The notes: generated by a model not told the origin, from the letters alone. DNA of 64,000 nucleotides from Alteromonas halophila (GCF_014651815.1 NZ_BMXP01000001.1:62001-126000); one strand, 5' to 3'; shown: positions 8,702 to 17,491, counted from the stretch's first letter. Translations and numbers: made by a program.

Positions 8702-10063
8702 TTAATCGCGATTAATTGTGTAACAAGGCGTATACTCACTGCCGGGGAGCTTCATGCGTTGCTGCTCTACAAAAGAACGCAACAGCTCGTCGATGCGTGC
8801 CATCAGCGCCGGATCGCCGGTAAGCTCAAAAGGACCATGCTCTTTAATCTGACGGATCCCCTCCGCTTTCACATTACCGGCAACAATGCCGGAAAATGCC
8901 TGGCGCAGTACTACCGCCAGGCTGGCCTTATTCTGGTCCTGATGCAGGGCCAGTTCACGCATAGAATCATGTGTTGGAATAAACGGGCGCTGAAAGGATC
9001 CCTCAATTTTCAGTGACCAGTTATAGCTGTAGGCATCGCCCATGGCCTCACGGAATTTTTTAACCCTTTCAAGTCCGCCGCCCATTACCCGGGCTACTTC
9101 GACGGCGTCATCAACAATAATGGTATATTTATCCTGTGCTTCTTTCCCTAAGGTGGCACCAATAAATTCATCGATGGCCTCGAAGTAGCCTTCAGAGCCG
9201 GCAGGCCCGGTAAGGATGACCGGAAACGGTTGCTGAGCATTCCGGTCGTTCATCAGAATCCCCAGCAGGTACAAGAGCTCCTCTGCCGTGCCCACACCCC
9301 CCGGAAAAATCACAATGCCGTGAGCCAGGCGAACAAAGGCTTCCAGACGCTTCTCGATATCCGGCATGATCACCAGTTCATTAACGATGGCGTTTGGTGG
9401 CTCGGCAGCAATAATACTAGGCTCTGAAATACCAATGTAACGACCCCGTTTATAGCGCTGTTTCGCATGCCCAATCGCGGCGCCTTTCATCGGCCCTTTC
9501 ATAGCGCCGGGTCCGCACCCTGTGCAGATATTCATATCCCGTAAACCCAGCTGATAACCCACTTCCTTGGTGTATTTGTATTCGGGCAGTTTTATAGAGT
9601 GGCCGCCCCAGCAGACAATCGTGTTGAGTTCGTCATTACCTTCCAGTGCCTGAGAGTGACGAAGCATATCGAACACCATGTCAGTGATATCCGCACTTTC
9701 AACGGGTGCGCTCTTGTGCATAAATGCATACTTGTTGCCCATAAACAACAAATCGCGCAGCACCGCGAACAGGTGTTCGTGAACACCCCGAACCAGTTTG
9801 TCATCAACAAACGCCACGTCAGGTGGGTTGATCAGTTCAATTTTGACCCCCCGTTCACGGCGAATCAGACGAATATCAAAATCATCGTAGGGGGCAAAAA
9901 GTGTTTCGTAATCGTCTTCATCAACACCGCTGTTAAGCACCGCCAGACAACAGTTTCTGAACATATCGTAGAGTGCACTGTTGGTAGTATCCTGAAGTTG
10001 TGCGACTTCAATCTGGGACAGCTGGCTCATCCAGCCAACCGGATTTAACTGCACTTTTTTCAT
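8702..10063 (-). CDS. ppnN: Nucleotide 5'-monophosphate nucleosidase PpnN
   Basis: Cytosolic LOG-family enzyme of 453 residues that splits purine and pyrimidine nucleoside monophosphates into base and ribose 5-phosphate. In E. coli it is controlled by (p)ppGpp. The Rossmann-like core carries CTGCGPGAMKGPMKGAAIGH and the LOG signature FPGGVGTAEELLYLLGILMN; flanking N- and C-terminal domains match the full PpnN (YgdH) length. AGGA precedes the ATG. It is next to queF in E. coli as well; here a diguanylate cyclase gene separates them. Confidence 0.93.
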   Translation of the reverse strand: MKKVQLNPVGWMSQLSQIEVAQLQDTTNSALYDMFRNCCLAVLNSGVDEDDYETLFAPYDDFDIRLIRRERGVKIELINPPDVAFVDDKLVRGVHEHLFAVLRDLLFMGNKYAFMHKSAPVESADITDMVFDMLRHSQALEGNDELNTIVCWGGHSIKLPEYKYTKEVGYQLGLRDMNICTGCGPGAMKGPMKGAAIGHAKQRYKRGRYIGISEPSIIAAEPPNAIVNELVIMPDIEKRLEAFVRLAHGIVIFPGGVGTAEELLYLLGILMNDRNAQQPFPVILTGPAGSEGYFEAIDEFIGATLGKEAQDKYTIIVDDAVEVARVMGGGLERVKKFREAMGDAYSYNWSLKIEGSFQRPFIPTHDSMRELALHQDQNKASLAVVLRQAFSGIVAGNVKAEGIRQIKEHGPFELTGDPALMARIDELLRSFVEQQRMKLPGSEYTPCYTINRD

Positions 10064-10102
10064 GTTTTTCGTATCCTGATGTAGGGGAGATGCAAAATAA
10101 GT

Positions 10103-11614
10103 CTATCCTAATACAACACAATTACGGCCCTGACGTTTTGCCGTATACAGCATGGCGTCAGCCCGGTTGAAGGCATCATCGGCTGAGTCGTCCGACTTTA
10201 GCATCGTAATGCCAAACGACGCCGTGATAGTGACTTTTTCCTGTTTAAATTTAAACGGCAATGAGGCCAGTTTGTCGCGAACTTTTTCGAGTGCCTCAAC
10301 GGCCCCGTCGGCGGTGAGTCCTTGTAATAATATGATAAATTCTTCGCCGCCCCAGCGCGCCACGAAGTGGCTGTCAGAGAGGTTCTGACGAAGGTGACGG
10401 GCCACCAGCTGCAGGGTTTTATCGCCGGTGGCGTGCCCAAAGCGGTCATTGATTGACTTAAAGTGATCAACATCCGCCACCGCAACAGCCAGCGGTGTTC
10501 CCCGCTGAAATGCCTGAATAGACTGACGGACTTTGTTGTTATAGGCCGAGCGGTTTGGCAGGCGGGTCAGGGCATCGGTCTGACTGGATACAATCTGCTC
10601 CGCCAGCTTTTTCTTGTAGCTGTTGGTTTGACGCTGCAATCTGGTGAGCTGATGTTGCATGGAGCCCATCAAATCCAGCAGTGCCTGCTGCCCGGCACGA
10701 TCCGCTTCCTCGCGCTCAGTCAGCGTAGATGACAGACCCTGCATATAACTGTGTGCCTGCTGTCGCAGTGCTTCGAGTGTGTCGCTTTGGGTAACGGCAT
10801 CTTCCATGTCATCAAGCTGGCGTCGTAGCTCTGCATTCACAGTCTGCCGGCTGTCAAACTGCTGACGGGATTGTTCTATGGTATCGGTGACGCCATGTTG
10901 AATCTTGCCTAACGAATTATGTAGCGACTGAATAACCTTCCCTGTCAGGCTGGCGTCCGACATGGCGTCCTGCACAATCATGCGAATAATAACAACACAA
11001 CTGTGCAGCAGGGCATCCTCACTTTGCTGGGTGTCGAGTAACTCGCGGATTTCTCGTAGTTGCGGATCATCAGGTTTTTTCTGCGCGTAATTACTGAGAA
11101 GCTGATTGAGCTCCTGATAGATGGAGGCATACAGCTTATCGGTTCCCTTTTTGTCAACAGGTGCTGCAGGCTCAGTATGTGATGGGCTGCGTTTGCTGAC
11201 ATAATCAAGACCCTGACGGTAAAGGCGCAGTGCCCGGGTGAGTAGCGACTGCAGTGAAAACAGGTTGTCGACAGGCTGGTTTAACGTCATCAGCTGCTCG
11301 GTGGCCTGCTTTCTTAGTTTGTCGTTACTGTTGAGCTGCATTTGCAGGGCTTTGACGGTATCCTCGAGCTCTGCGGCGGTTTCTTTGGTGTATTTTTTTA
11401 ATGCAGCGTCAGAGTTTTGCAGCAGCGTTTCCAGCTTACCAATACTGGTTGTGGCGAGGGTAAAGTTAGGCGTCCCGGCCAGATGCCCGCGTAAGGTCTG
11501 TAACTCTTCATCAATACGCGGCTCAAACCCATCGTAGAACCGCGACAACCGGATTATAAACTGTGACAGCAGGTGATTGTGCTGTTTAAATGCCTGAAGC
11601 TGCTTTGATTCCAT
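10103..11614 (-). CDS. Diguanylate cyclase with long coiled-coil N-terminus
   Basis: Enzyme of about 503 residues making cyclic di-GMP from two GTP. The C-terminal GGDEF domain has an intact active site (RWGGEEF near residues 420-426) and the preceding DVDHFKSINDRFGH metal/GTP segment. The residues that would form the RxxD inhibitory site are SDSH, so product feedback appears lost. The first 330 residues are predicted helical and coiled coil with no membrane segment. The ATG at 11614 has AGGG five bases upstream; in-frame GTG codons at 11617 and 11620 are alternatives. Sits between queF and ppnN. Confidence 0.88.
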   Translation of the reverse strand: MESKQLQAFKQHNHLLSQFIIRLSRFYDGFEPRIDEELQTLRGHLAGTPNFTLATTSIGKLETLLQNSDAALKKYTKETAAELEDTVKALQMQLNSNDKLRKQATEQLMTLNQPVDNLFSLQSLLTRALRLYRQGLDYVSKRSPSHTEPAAPVDKKGTDKLYASIYQELNQLLSNYAQKKPDDPQLREIRELLDTQQSEDALLHSCVVIIRMIVQDAMSDASLTGKVIQSLHNSLGKIQHGVTDTIEQSRQQFDSRQTVNAELRRQLDDMEDAVTQSDTLEALRQQAHSYMQGLSSTLTEREEADRAGQQALLDLMGSMQHQLTRLQRQTNSYKKKLAEQIVSSQTDALTRLPNRSAYNNKVRQSIQAFQRGTPLAVAVADVDHFKSINDRFGHATGDKTLQLVARHLRQNLSDSHFVARWGGEEFIILLQGLTADGAVEALEKVRDKLASLPFKFKQEKVTITASFGITMLKSDDSADDAFNRADAMLYTAKRQGRNCVVLG

Positions 11615-11640
11615 CACCACCCTATTTTCGTTTTTTGCGT

Positions 11641-12489
11641 TTATTGCCTGGCCAGCCTGTGATTAGCATACGGTGCTTCGAAATTCGAGCGAAACGGGTT
11701 GATGTCCAGTCCCCCTCGGCGAGTATAGCGTGCATTTACCGTCAGTTTATCTGGCCTGCAGTGGCGTAACAGATCGCAAAAGATACGTTCTACGCACTGC
11801 TCATGAAATTCATTGTGCTGACGAAAGCTGACTAAATATTTCAGTAGCGCGCTACGCTCTATTTGTGGCCCCTTATAGCGGATCTGAATACTCGCCCAGT
11901 CCGGCTGACTGGTGATCAGGCAGTTTGACTTAAGCAAATGACTGACCAGTGTTTCATCAGCATGACTGTCCGTTGTTTTAAGCAGTGAGGCATCGGGCTG
12001 ATACTGGTTCACCTCTATATCTTCATCATCAATGACTGTACCGCTAAGTTCAACCATTTTCAGCGATGAAAAAGCTGAGGGCTCAATCACCTGAACGTGG
12101 ACTGGGGCGTCTGCGCAGCGACTCAGATCCTGCTCAATAACCTTACTCACAGCGGCTGCGTCGCGAAACGCTGACTGGTTGAAGCTATTGAGGTACAGCT
12201 TGAACGACTTGGATTCGATGAGGTTGGGTGAAGTAACCGGCACCTGACACTCCAGAATGGCTACCTGTGGCTTGCCCTTTTTATTTAGCCATGACAGTTC
12301 ATAGCCGGTCCAGATATCACTGCCGTCAAAGGGCAGGGTGCGGGTGCTGAGCCCAAGCGTATCGCGGCTCAGAGAACGGGGGACGCCCTGCAGAAGCGAC
12401 GGATTATACTCAGACTCATAGGCAACAGTTTTACCCAGTGATAGATCTTTCGGGGCAGTAATGGTTATTTTTTCAGGCTGTTTGGACAT
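11641..12489 (-). CDS. queF: NADPH-dependent 7-cyano-7-deazaguanine reductase QueF
   Basis: Reduces preQ0 to preQ1 in queuosine synthesis for tRNA modification. The 282 residues equal the E. coli-type bimodular QueF. The NADPH-binding signature ESKSFKLYLNS is at residues 92-102, the catalytic cysteine at 190 within KSNCLITSQPDW, the partner aspartate at 197, and a glutamate in FHEQCVERIF. It is divergent from syd, the same neighbour as in E. coli, and only 26 bases separate its stop from the next gene downstream. Confidence 0.95.
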   Translation of the reverse strand: MSKQPEKITITAPKDLSLGKTVAYESEYNPSLLQGVPRSLSRDTLGLSTRTLPFDGSDIWTGYELSWLNKKGKPQVAILECQVPVTSPNLIESKSFKLYLNSFNQSAFRDAAAVSKVIEQDLSRCADAPVHVQVIEPSAFSSLKMVELSGTVIDDEDIEVNQYQPDASLLKTTDSHADETLVSHLLKSNCLITSQPDWASIQIRYKGPQIERSALLKYLVSFRQHNEFHEQCVERIFCDLLRHCRPDKLTVNARYTRRGGLDINPFRSNFEAPYANHRLARQ

Positions 12490-12680
12490 ATTCGCTTTTA
12501 CATCAGAAAGGGTTTACAGCTCGCCATATCGTGTATCAATGGCGTCACCGGCGCTTGACTTGCGGGTGCTATTGTATAGTGTACGAAAACAGTATGCGAG
12601 AAGGTCCAACGCCGCGGCGCGGCAAAAGTCTGGTTGCTCGCAGACGTTAGTATTATTCGATTGTAGCAGAGAATTTTAAC

Positions 12681-13232
12681 ATGAGCGCATACCTGGAACA
12701 GCAACTGGACTCCTTTATAACCTCAACGCTTGCACTGAGTGAGAATGAACGCCAGCCACTGCGTATTGAATATGACAGTACCTGGCCATCGCCGTGTTAC
12801 CAGCAAACCCGCGATGATGGAAAAATGGTGGAATGGAAGCCGGTAAAACAAACTGAGCATAACAGTTTTGCCAATGTGGAGGAGGCGCTGGAAGTAAACA
12901 TCGATCGTCAGTACGCGGACTTCTTTACACGCTACTACAGTCATAATCTGCTGGCGACGGCGCCGCAGGGCAGTTGTGAATTGTTACAGGTCTGGAACCA
13001 AGACGACTTTCAGCGCTTGCAGCAAAATATCATCGGCCATGTACTGATGAAGCGTCGGCTAAAGCAACAGGCGACCCTGTTTTTCGCGCTAACAGATGAG
13101 GAAGACACTATCCTGTCGGTACTCAATGATACGGGGGAAGTGGTGGTGGAGCGCGTGGGTAAACCACCTTCGGATATTATCGCTCCAAGCCTGGCCAGCT
13201 TTCTGGAAATTCTGACCCCACAACTACCCTGA
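12681..13232 (+). CDS. syd: SecY-interacting protein Syd
   Basis: A 183-residue cytosolic protein of the Syd family, which binds SecY at the inner membrane and is thought to proofread SecYEG assembly. The N-terminal half (ENERQPLRIEYDSTWPSPCY) and the conserved DDFQRLQQNIIGHVLMKRRLKQ segment identify it. It is divergent from queF and ends 4 bases before the 3' end of a convergent small gene. Downstream synteny (csrB, yqcC, truC, yqcA) agrees with the gammaproteobacterial syd locus. Confidence 0.93.
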   Translation: MSAYLEQQLDSFITSTLALSENERQPLRIEYDSTWPSPCYQQTRDDGKMVEWKPVKQTEHNSFANVEEALEVNIDRQYADFFTRYYSHNLLATAPQGSCELLQVWNQDDFQRLQQNIIGHVLMKRRLKQQATLFFALTDEEDTILSVLNDTGEVVVERVGKPPSDIIAPSLASFLEILTPQLP

Positions 13233-13236
13233 CGAC

Positions 13237-13506
13237 TTATTTACTGGCAAGTTGCGCCTCAAGGTGCGCGACTCTGGCCTCCAGCGCGGCCATTCGCTCT
13301 TCCATTGTCTGTTCGCTTTTGGCCTGGTCATCCGGCGTCTGACGCGACGAACGCGCAGTGCCCATTTTAAAGTGCTTCAGCGCCTCAATCGCTTCAGCAA
13401 CGCTGAGTTTAAATGGCGCCCTTGCGCGCAGCAGACCAACCCCAGGTGTCAGGCCCTGCTCAGCAATCTCACGACAGATACGTTGTAATTCTTCCCGTTG
13501 CTGCAT
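13237..13506 (-). CDS. Small protein with HTH-like N-terminus and coiled-coil tail
   Basis: An 89-residue protein I do not recognise as a named family. The first 50 residues (ICREIAEQGLTPGVGLLRAR, then VAEAIEALKHFK) look like the winged-helix N-terminus of KfrA-type DNA-binding proteins. The last 25 form a short heptad coiled coil (MEERMAALEARVAHLEAQL). GGGAGG sits six bases before the ATG, a strong ribosome site, so the gene is probably real. It converges on syd with a 4-base gap. A DNA-binding role is inference from the pattern only. Confidence 0.6.
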   Translation of the reverse strand: MQQREELQRICREIAEQGLTPGVGLLRARAPFKLSVAEAIEALKHFKMGTARSSRQTPDDQAKSEQTMEERMAALEARVAHLEAQLASK

Positions 13507-13661
13507 CGCGCCTCCCGACTGTTAACTGATGCTGATACCGTACACATATACTTCTCGTATTTAATCATTAATTAGCGAATTACACTATTTAATCGTCGCG
13601 GCGCTTCAACAAAGAAAATCAATTTTGTAAATTATCAATAGCTTATGAGTTGGCCTTGTTT

Positions 13662-13689
13662 TTGATAACTACCCGCTGTTGTGTATTAC
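13662..13689 (+). promoter_or_regulatory. Sigma-70-like promoter of the DUF3192 lipoprotein gene
   Basis: TTGATA and TATTAC are separated by 16 bases, and the start codon follows about 20 bases after the -10 box with an AAGGA ribosome site between. Confidence 0.5.
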
Positions 13690-13709
13690 TTTTATAACAA
13701 GGAAAAATC

Positions 13710-14072
13710 ATGAAAAAGCTTCTTTTGATACTCGCCGCCACTGCGCCTTTACTTTTATCTGGTTGTGTTGTCTCTGTTGGCGGCGATGGTGACAGTCACT
13801 ATGGTGCAGACTGGGAAGATCGGGAGTACAACAACCGTAAGCACATTGCCAAACTGGAACAGGACATGTCCTACGAGTCGGTGGTACGTAAAATGGGCGT
13901 GGCTGACTTCAATGAAATGCACCAGAAAGATGACGGTGTCTACCGTGTTTTGTTTTATCGCACTCAGCGTACCCAGGATGACGGCGTAACCACCAAAGAT
14001 GAATGCACACCGCTGGTTTTCAGAAACGGTGCGCTGATTGGCTGGGGCGACAGCGCATACGCGCATATCTAG
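13710..14072 (+). CDS. DUF3192 family lipoprotein
   Basis: A 120-residue envelope lipoprotein. The signal peptide ends in LLSGC, so Cys19 would be lipidated. The mature domain has the DUF3192 signature: VLFYRTQRTQDDGVTTKDEC, then TPLVF and LIGWGDSAYAH. This closely parallels the membrane-anchored protein at 8245-8619, pointing to a duplicated family with two anchoring modes. AAGGAAAA lies upstream of the ATG, a promoter-like pair at 13662-13689 and a hairpin downstream, so it is probably a single-gene unit. Function unknown. Confidence 0.8.
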   Translation: MKKLLLILAATAPLLLSGCVVSVGGDGDSHYGADWEDREYNNRKHIAKLEQDMSYESVVRKMGVADFNEMHQKDDGVYRVLFYRTQRTQDDGVTTKDECTPLVFRNGALIGWGDSAYAHI

Positions 14073-14118
14073 GGAATAAACTTATTCGCGTCTTCCCCAG
14101 GCGTCCGGTAACTACAGG

Positions 14119-14152
14119 TAAAGGTGCAGTACTATTATCTGCACCTTTATCG
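14119..14152 (+). terminator. Terminator-like hairpin after the DUF3192 lipoprotein gene
   Basis: An 11-bp perfect stem (14119-14129 with 14139-14149) encloses a 9-base loop, 47 bases after the stop codon. The T tail is short, so termination strength is uncertain. Confidence 0.5.
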
Positions 14153-14318
14153 TCGTTACTTAAACCGGCGTAGTCTGAACAGGCGCTGCGTTATTTATAC
14201 CCTTTTTAACACAAGGTTAACATTTGACTTTTTTTCGCGTAGAGTGTGGTTAATTCTTAGACACATACCTGATGGCATAGTGACAGGACAGCAGGTATGA
14301 CCAACCAGGAGAGGGTGT

Positions 14319-14975
14319 ATGCCGACTTCTGCACTTGCTGATAATCACGTGCTCGACAAAGAGGCGCTTAAAGCCGTTTACCTCACCGAGGATGATCTCA
14401 AAGTCGCTGCCTCCATCCTGTACAACGCCTATTTTGATGATCCCCTGTTCATCGATATCTTTCAGGCGGAAAAAGAAGGTTATGAGAGCCGCCTGCGCTC
14501 GGCAATTCGTGAGGAGCTTAATGCTTTCTGGATCGCCAACCAGCCTATGATTGGATTATTTGACGACGGCCGGTTGCTTGCGGTGACCTGCCTGACCTGC
14601 CCGGATGCAACATTTGGCGCAGGGCGTTACTGGCACTGGCGGCTTAAAATGTTGCTGACCGCAGGGTTATTCGGTACCCGGCAAATGGTCGAAAAAGAAG
14701 AGAAAGTCAGAGCCGCCGTTCCCGCCACCGATTTTCATATGCTCAGCTTTATTGCTGTGCACCCCGATTACCAGCATCAGGGCCTTGGTCATCTGCTGTT
14801 GGGCGCGATCGACAGCATTCTGTCCGAAGATACCAAGAGCGAAGGCGTGGCTGTCCTGATCACCCGTGATAAACAAAAACACCTGTTTGAAGACGGTCGC
14901 TATCAGATGGTCGGCGAACTGGAAGTTGGCCATATTCAGGGCTCGGTTATGTTTCATCCTAAAGCGGACAGCTAA
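14319..14975 (+). CDS. GNAT family N-acetyltransferase
   Basis: A 218-residue acetyl-CoA-dependent transferase. The N-terminal helices (residues 15-55) are followed by the GNAT core, with the acetyl-CoA loop in LSFIAVHPDYQHQGLGHLLL (about residues 143-162) and a C-terminal strand-helix-strand region. AGGAGAGGG lies just upstream of the ATG. It is a single-gene unit ended by a good terminator. The acceptor substrate cannot be deduced, nor is there a neighbouring target. Confidence 0.8.
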   Translation: MPTSALADNHVLDKEALKAVYLTEDDLKVAASILYNAYFDDPLFIDIFQAEKEGYESRLRSAIREELNAFWIANQPMIGLFDDGRLLAVTCLTCPDATFGAGRYWHWRLKMLLTAGLFGTRQMVEKEEKVRAAVPATDFHMLSFIAVHPDYQHQGLGHLLLGAIDSILSEDTKSEGVAVLITRDKQKHLFEDGRYQMVGELEVGHIQGSVMFHPKADS

Positions 14976-14998
14976 ATCCTATCTTCTTTAGTAAAAAC

Positions 14999-15031
14999 GC
15001 CTGTCAGTGGTTCTGCACTCAGGCTTTTTTT
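14999..15031 (+). terminator. Rho-independent terminator after the GNAT gene
   Basis: Outer stem GCCTG (14999-15003) pairs with CAGGC (15020-15024), with an inner CAGTG/CACT pairing, and a run of seven T follows directly. Confidence 0.75.
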
Positions 15032-15094
15032 CTTATACAGGCACACGTGCGTGTCGCCTGCTTACATCAAAACTTACGGATAAGGAGCAATCTG

Positions 15095-15568
15095 ATGAGC
15101 ATGCAACTAAGATGCAACTGGCTGCTAGGCTTATGTTTTTTAATCACTGCGGGGCAAAGTCTTGCCCATGAACAGCAAACGGATAAGTCTGAAGAGTTCA
15201 TCGTGAATATTAATCAGGCCTACACGGCATTCAGCCGAATGCTGGAAGAGGGAAAACCTGAAGCGCTGGCGAACGAGTTTTATACATCAGACGCAAAGTT
15301 TTTTCCTCCCGGTGGAGGCGTGGTTGAAGGAAGAGCTGCAATCGGGAAGATGCTTAACAGCATGGTGGAAGCAGGAGTAGTCGTAGAACCGCAGGCGATT
15401 GAAGTCGAAGACTACGGAGAACATATCTATGAGTACGGCATAGCCACAACGTATAATCAGGAAGGGCAGGCGCTGGCAAAAGAACGCTATATCGCAATCT
15501 GGAAACTGGATGACGGGCAGTGGCGTATCCACCGGGACTTCGTTAAGGGCAGAAAAATACCGAATTAA
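15095..15568 (+). CDS. Exported SnoaL/DUF4440-like (NTF2 fold) protein
   Basis: A 157-residue protein with a signal peptide (residues 1-24, ending QSLAHE) and a domain of the NTF2/SnoaL type: FYTSDAKFFPPGGGVVEGRA, then YEYGIATTY and KERYIAIWKLDDGQWRIHRD. Members of this fold include ketosteroid-isomerase-like enzymes and binding proteins; no catalytic role is evident. AAGGAG is seven bases before the ATG at 15095, which decides against a longer GTG-initiated form beginning at 15047. It is convergent with the glycosidase gene. Confidence 0.75.
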   Translation: MSMQLRCNWLLGLCFLITAGQSLAHEQQTDKSEEFIVNINQAYTAFSRMLEEGKPEALANEFYTSDAKFFPPGGGVVEGRAAIGKMLNSMVEAGVVVEPQAIEVEDYGEHIYEYGIATTYNQEGQALAKERYIAIWKLDDGQWRIHRDFVKGRKIPN

Positions 15569-15677
15569 CCGCTTACTGACGCGCGGAGAAAGAGTTTCCA
15601 GGTCGGAACGGGATAATCAATACCACCGGACACTGACCGGTGGCACACATCTTCTGTTGCGGACTTCTGCGGTGTCG

Positions 15678-17012
15678 CTACAGCTCACCATTGGTTACAA
15701 AAAAAGGCAGGTTGGCGTTGGCCACCCGGCCTTTTTTATCCTTCACGGTAATAAATAGCCGGTAGGCGCCCGGGCTAGCCGGTGTTGTGAACTGAGCCTG
15801 CCCGGTCGTTCCTGACTTCGCGCTCTTAAATGTCACGCCCAGCGATGATGGCCGCGATTCCGGGTCGCCACCCGCTTTAATATCGGTACTTTCCGGCAGT
15901 ATTTGCCAGTGTACAGACGGGGATGCGTCACTGCGTGTGAGCATCTCGACCATTGCCGTAACCTCCTGTTGAGGAGGCAGTGTCACATTGTCAGAGCGGC
16001 CCTGATTTTCAAGCGTTAAAGCATCAATGGAAGGCGCACGCCATTTTGGCCATTGCCCTGTCCAGTTATACGTTAAGGCATCGACTACTTCAGTCGGGTT
16101 GCCGTTTTCTGTAAATACGCCATACCAGGTTGGCGTGGTTTCCTGTTTTTGCCCCCACAGAAAAGCAAAAGAGCCAAGGGCGCGTCCTTGCGCTGCGACA
16201 ATGCCTTGCTGATACCGCTGACGGTAGGAGGCGGCTTTTTCCGTACTGGTTTGCTCAACCGGCACATCCCAGCGCGTGCGTGCAACCTGCCAGTGCCCGG
16301 TTGGCCCCCATTCCGTGACCACAAACGGCCCGTCATAACCATAATCAAGCAGGTCGCCGGGCAGGGTTTCAAGCCCCCCGTAAATATTAATACTGAGGTA
16401 GTCGAGGCTGGGTACACGTTCAAGGATAAGGTCGAGCTTGTCCTTATCCATACCTGCGGTGACAGTAGTCACCAGATGATTGGGATCAACCCGCTGAATA
16501 AACGCCGCAATGTCCTCTATGGCATACCAGACGCTGGTGTCGTTATAAAACAAATCCACTTCGTTACCAATGCCCCAGGCAAGCAATGCCGGGTGGTCTT
16601 TGAAACGCAGTACCGTCGCTTTTACCCGCTCAAACTGCGCAGCAACCGCCGCATCGTCACTGTAATCAAAACCATGGCGCTCATGCCCCAGACTAAGTCC
16701 CAGCATGACAACTAGGCCACGTGCGTGGGCGTCATCGAGGATTTGGCGGGCGTTGTCGGCGCTCCAGGTGCGGATCGCATTACCGCCGGCCACCACCAGT
16801 TTATCAAGATGACGGTGCCCGCCTGCGCCACGAATAAAGAACGGGGCACCATCGCGGTAGATCTGATAACCCTGTTGTGAAGACGTCAGGGTTACCGGCA
16901 CGGCAGTGCCGCGCGCGGGAGCGGAATCATTTGGTGTAGTCTGGCATGCAGCCAGGCCACAGAAGGTAAGGGCGAAAATCAGCAATAGGCGCATACGGTC
17001 CGTCTTCTGCAT
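15678..17012 (-). CDS. Glycoside hydrolase-like lipoprotein (TIM barrel, GH2/GH-A clan)
   Basis: A 444-residue predicted lipoprotein (lipobox LAAC, Cys23) with a (beta/alpha)8 glycosidase fold. The candidate acid/base is Glu151 in GIGNEVDL and the nucleophile Glu234 in VVTEWGPTG, the clan GH-A arrangement. GGNAIRTW near residue 76 is also typical of GH2 catalytic domains. A C-terminal region of about 120 residues looks like an immunoglobulin-like domain. Neither ATG (17012 or 16994) has a clear ribosome site. The promoter-proximal LacI-type operator suggests sugar-responsive control. Substrate unknown; no other carbohydrate genes are adjacent. Confidence 0.78.
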   Translation of the reverse strand: MQKTDRMRLLLIFALTFCGLAACQTTPNDSAPARGTAVPVTLTSSQQGYQIYRDGAPFFIRGAGGHRHLDKLVVAGGNAIRTWSADNARQILDDAHARGLVVMLGLSLGHERHGFDYSDDAAVAAQFERVKATVLRFKDHPALLAWGIGNEVDLFYNDTSVWYAIEDIAAFIQRVDPNHLVTTVTAGMDKDKLDLILERVPSLDYLSINIYGGLETLPGDLLDYGYDGPFVVTEWGPTGHWQVARTRWDVPVEQTSTEKAASYRQRYQQGIVAAQGRALGSFAFLWGQKQETTPTWYGVFTENGNPTEVVDALTYNWTGQWPKWRAPSIDALTLENQGRSDNVTLPPQQEVTAMVEMLTRSDASPSVHWQILPESTDIKAGGDPESRPSSLGVTFKSAKSGTTGQAQFTTPASPGAYRLFITVKDKKGRVANANLPFFVTNGEL

Positions 17013-17015
17013 GGT

Positions 17016-17029
17016 TGAAAGCGCTTACA
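17016..17029 (-). promoter_or_regulatory. LacI-family/cre-like operator at the glycoside hydrolase gene
   Basis: TGTAAGCGCTTTCA on the minus strand is a near-perfect 14-base palindrome matching the LacI/GalR consensus TGNAANCGNTTNCA. It ends 4 bases before the ATG at 17012, so binding of a sugar-responsive repressor would block expression. No LacI-family gene lies in this window. Confidence 0.6.
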
Positions 17030-17224
17030 GCTATAGCGTGAAAAGGCATGATCGCAACCCGGCGCAGCACAGTGAGTGATCGTTGATGCGCCCTGATACG
17101 TCTGAACGTATGCAAAGCACGTAGTAATTTAGTGATCAAACGGTTTCCATGGCATTGAGGCTGGTATCGGTAAGGTGCACACTAATGATACCCCGTGCAC
17201 GCACGGCATTTAACGGAGGCACTC

Positions 17225-17491
17225 ATGGCGGGTGGATGGGCAAAAGACGGCGCAGTACAGGAACAAATTGATGCAAGCGTGGATGATGCGGTGGCGCGTG
17301 CTAAACGTCAGATCCCCGCAGGCGACAGCGCAGAATTCTGCGAGGAGTGTGATGCGGCTATCCCAGAGGCAAGGCGCCAGGCTATTCCCGGCGTACAGCT
17401 CTGCATAAATTGTCAGGCTGAAATAGAAAAGCAGGCGACCACCGAGTCTGCGATTAACCGGCGTGGCAGTAAAGACAGTCAGTTACGCTGA
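17225..17491 (+). CDS. ybiI: DksA/TraR-type zinc finger protein, YbiI homologue
   Basis: An 88-residue protein ending in NRRGSKDSQLR, which I recognise from E. coli YbiI. It has the DksA/TraR C4 zinc finger with cysteines at 39, 42, 60 and 63 (FCEEC and LCINC) but not the long coiled coil that inserts into the RNA polymerase channel. GGAGG precedes the ATG at 17225, deciding against an upstream start at 17195. Role unknown; a link to RNA polymerase is family inference. It stands alone between divergent and co-directional genes. Confidence 0.9.
   Translation: MAGGWAKDGAVQEQIDASVDDAVARAKRQIPAGDSAEFCEECDAAIPEARRQAIPGVQLCINCQAEIEKQATTESAINRRGSKDSQLR

Noticed and set aside
12555..12580. TTGACT...TATAGT upstream of syd as a promoter
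   Set aside because: The spacing is only 14 bases, too short for sigma-70, so I did not list it.
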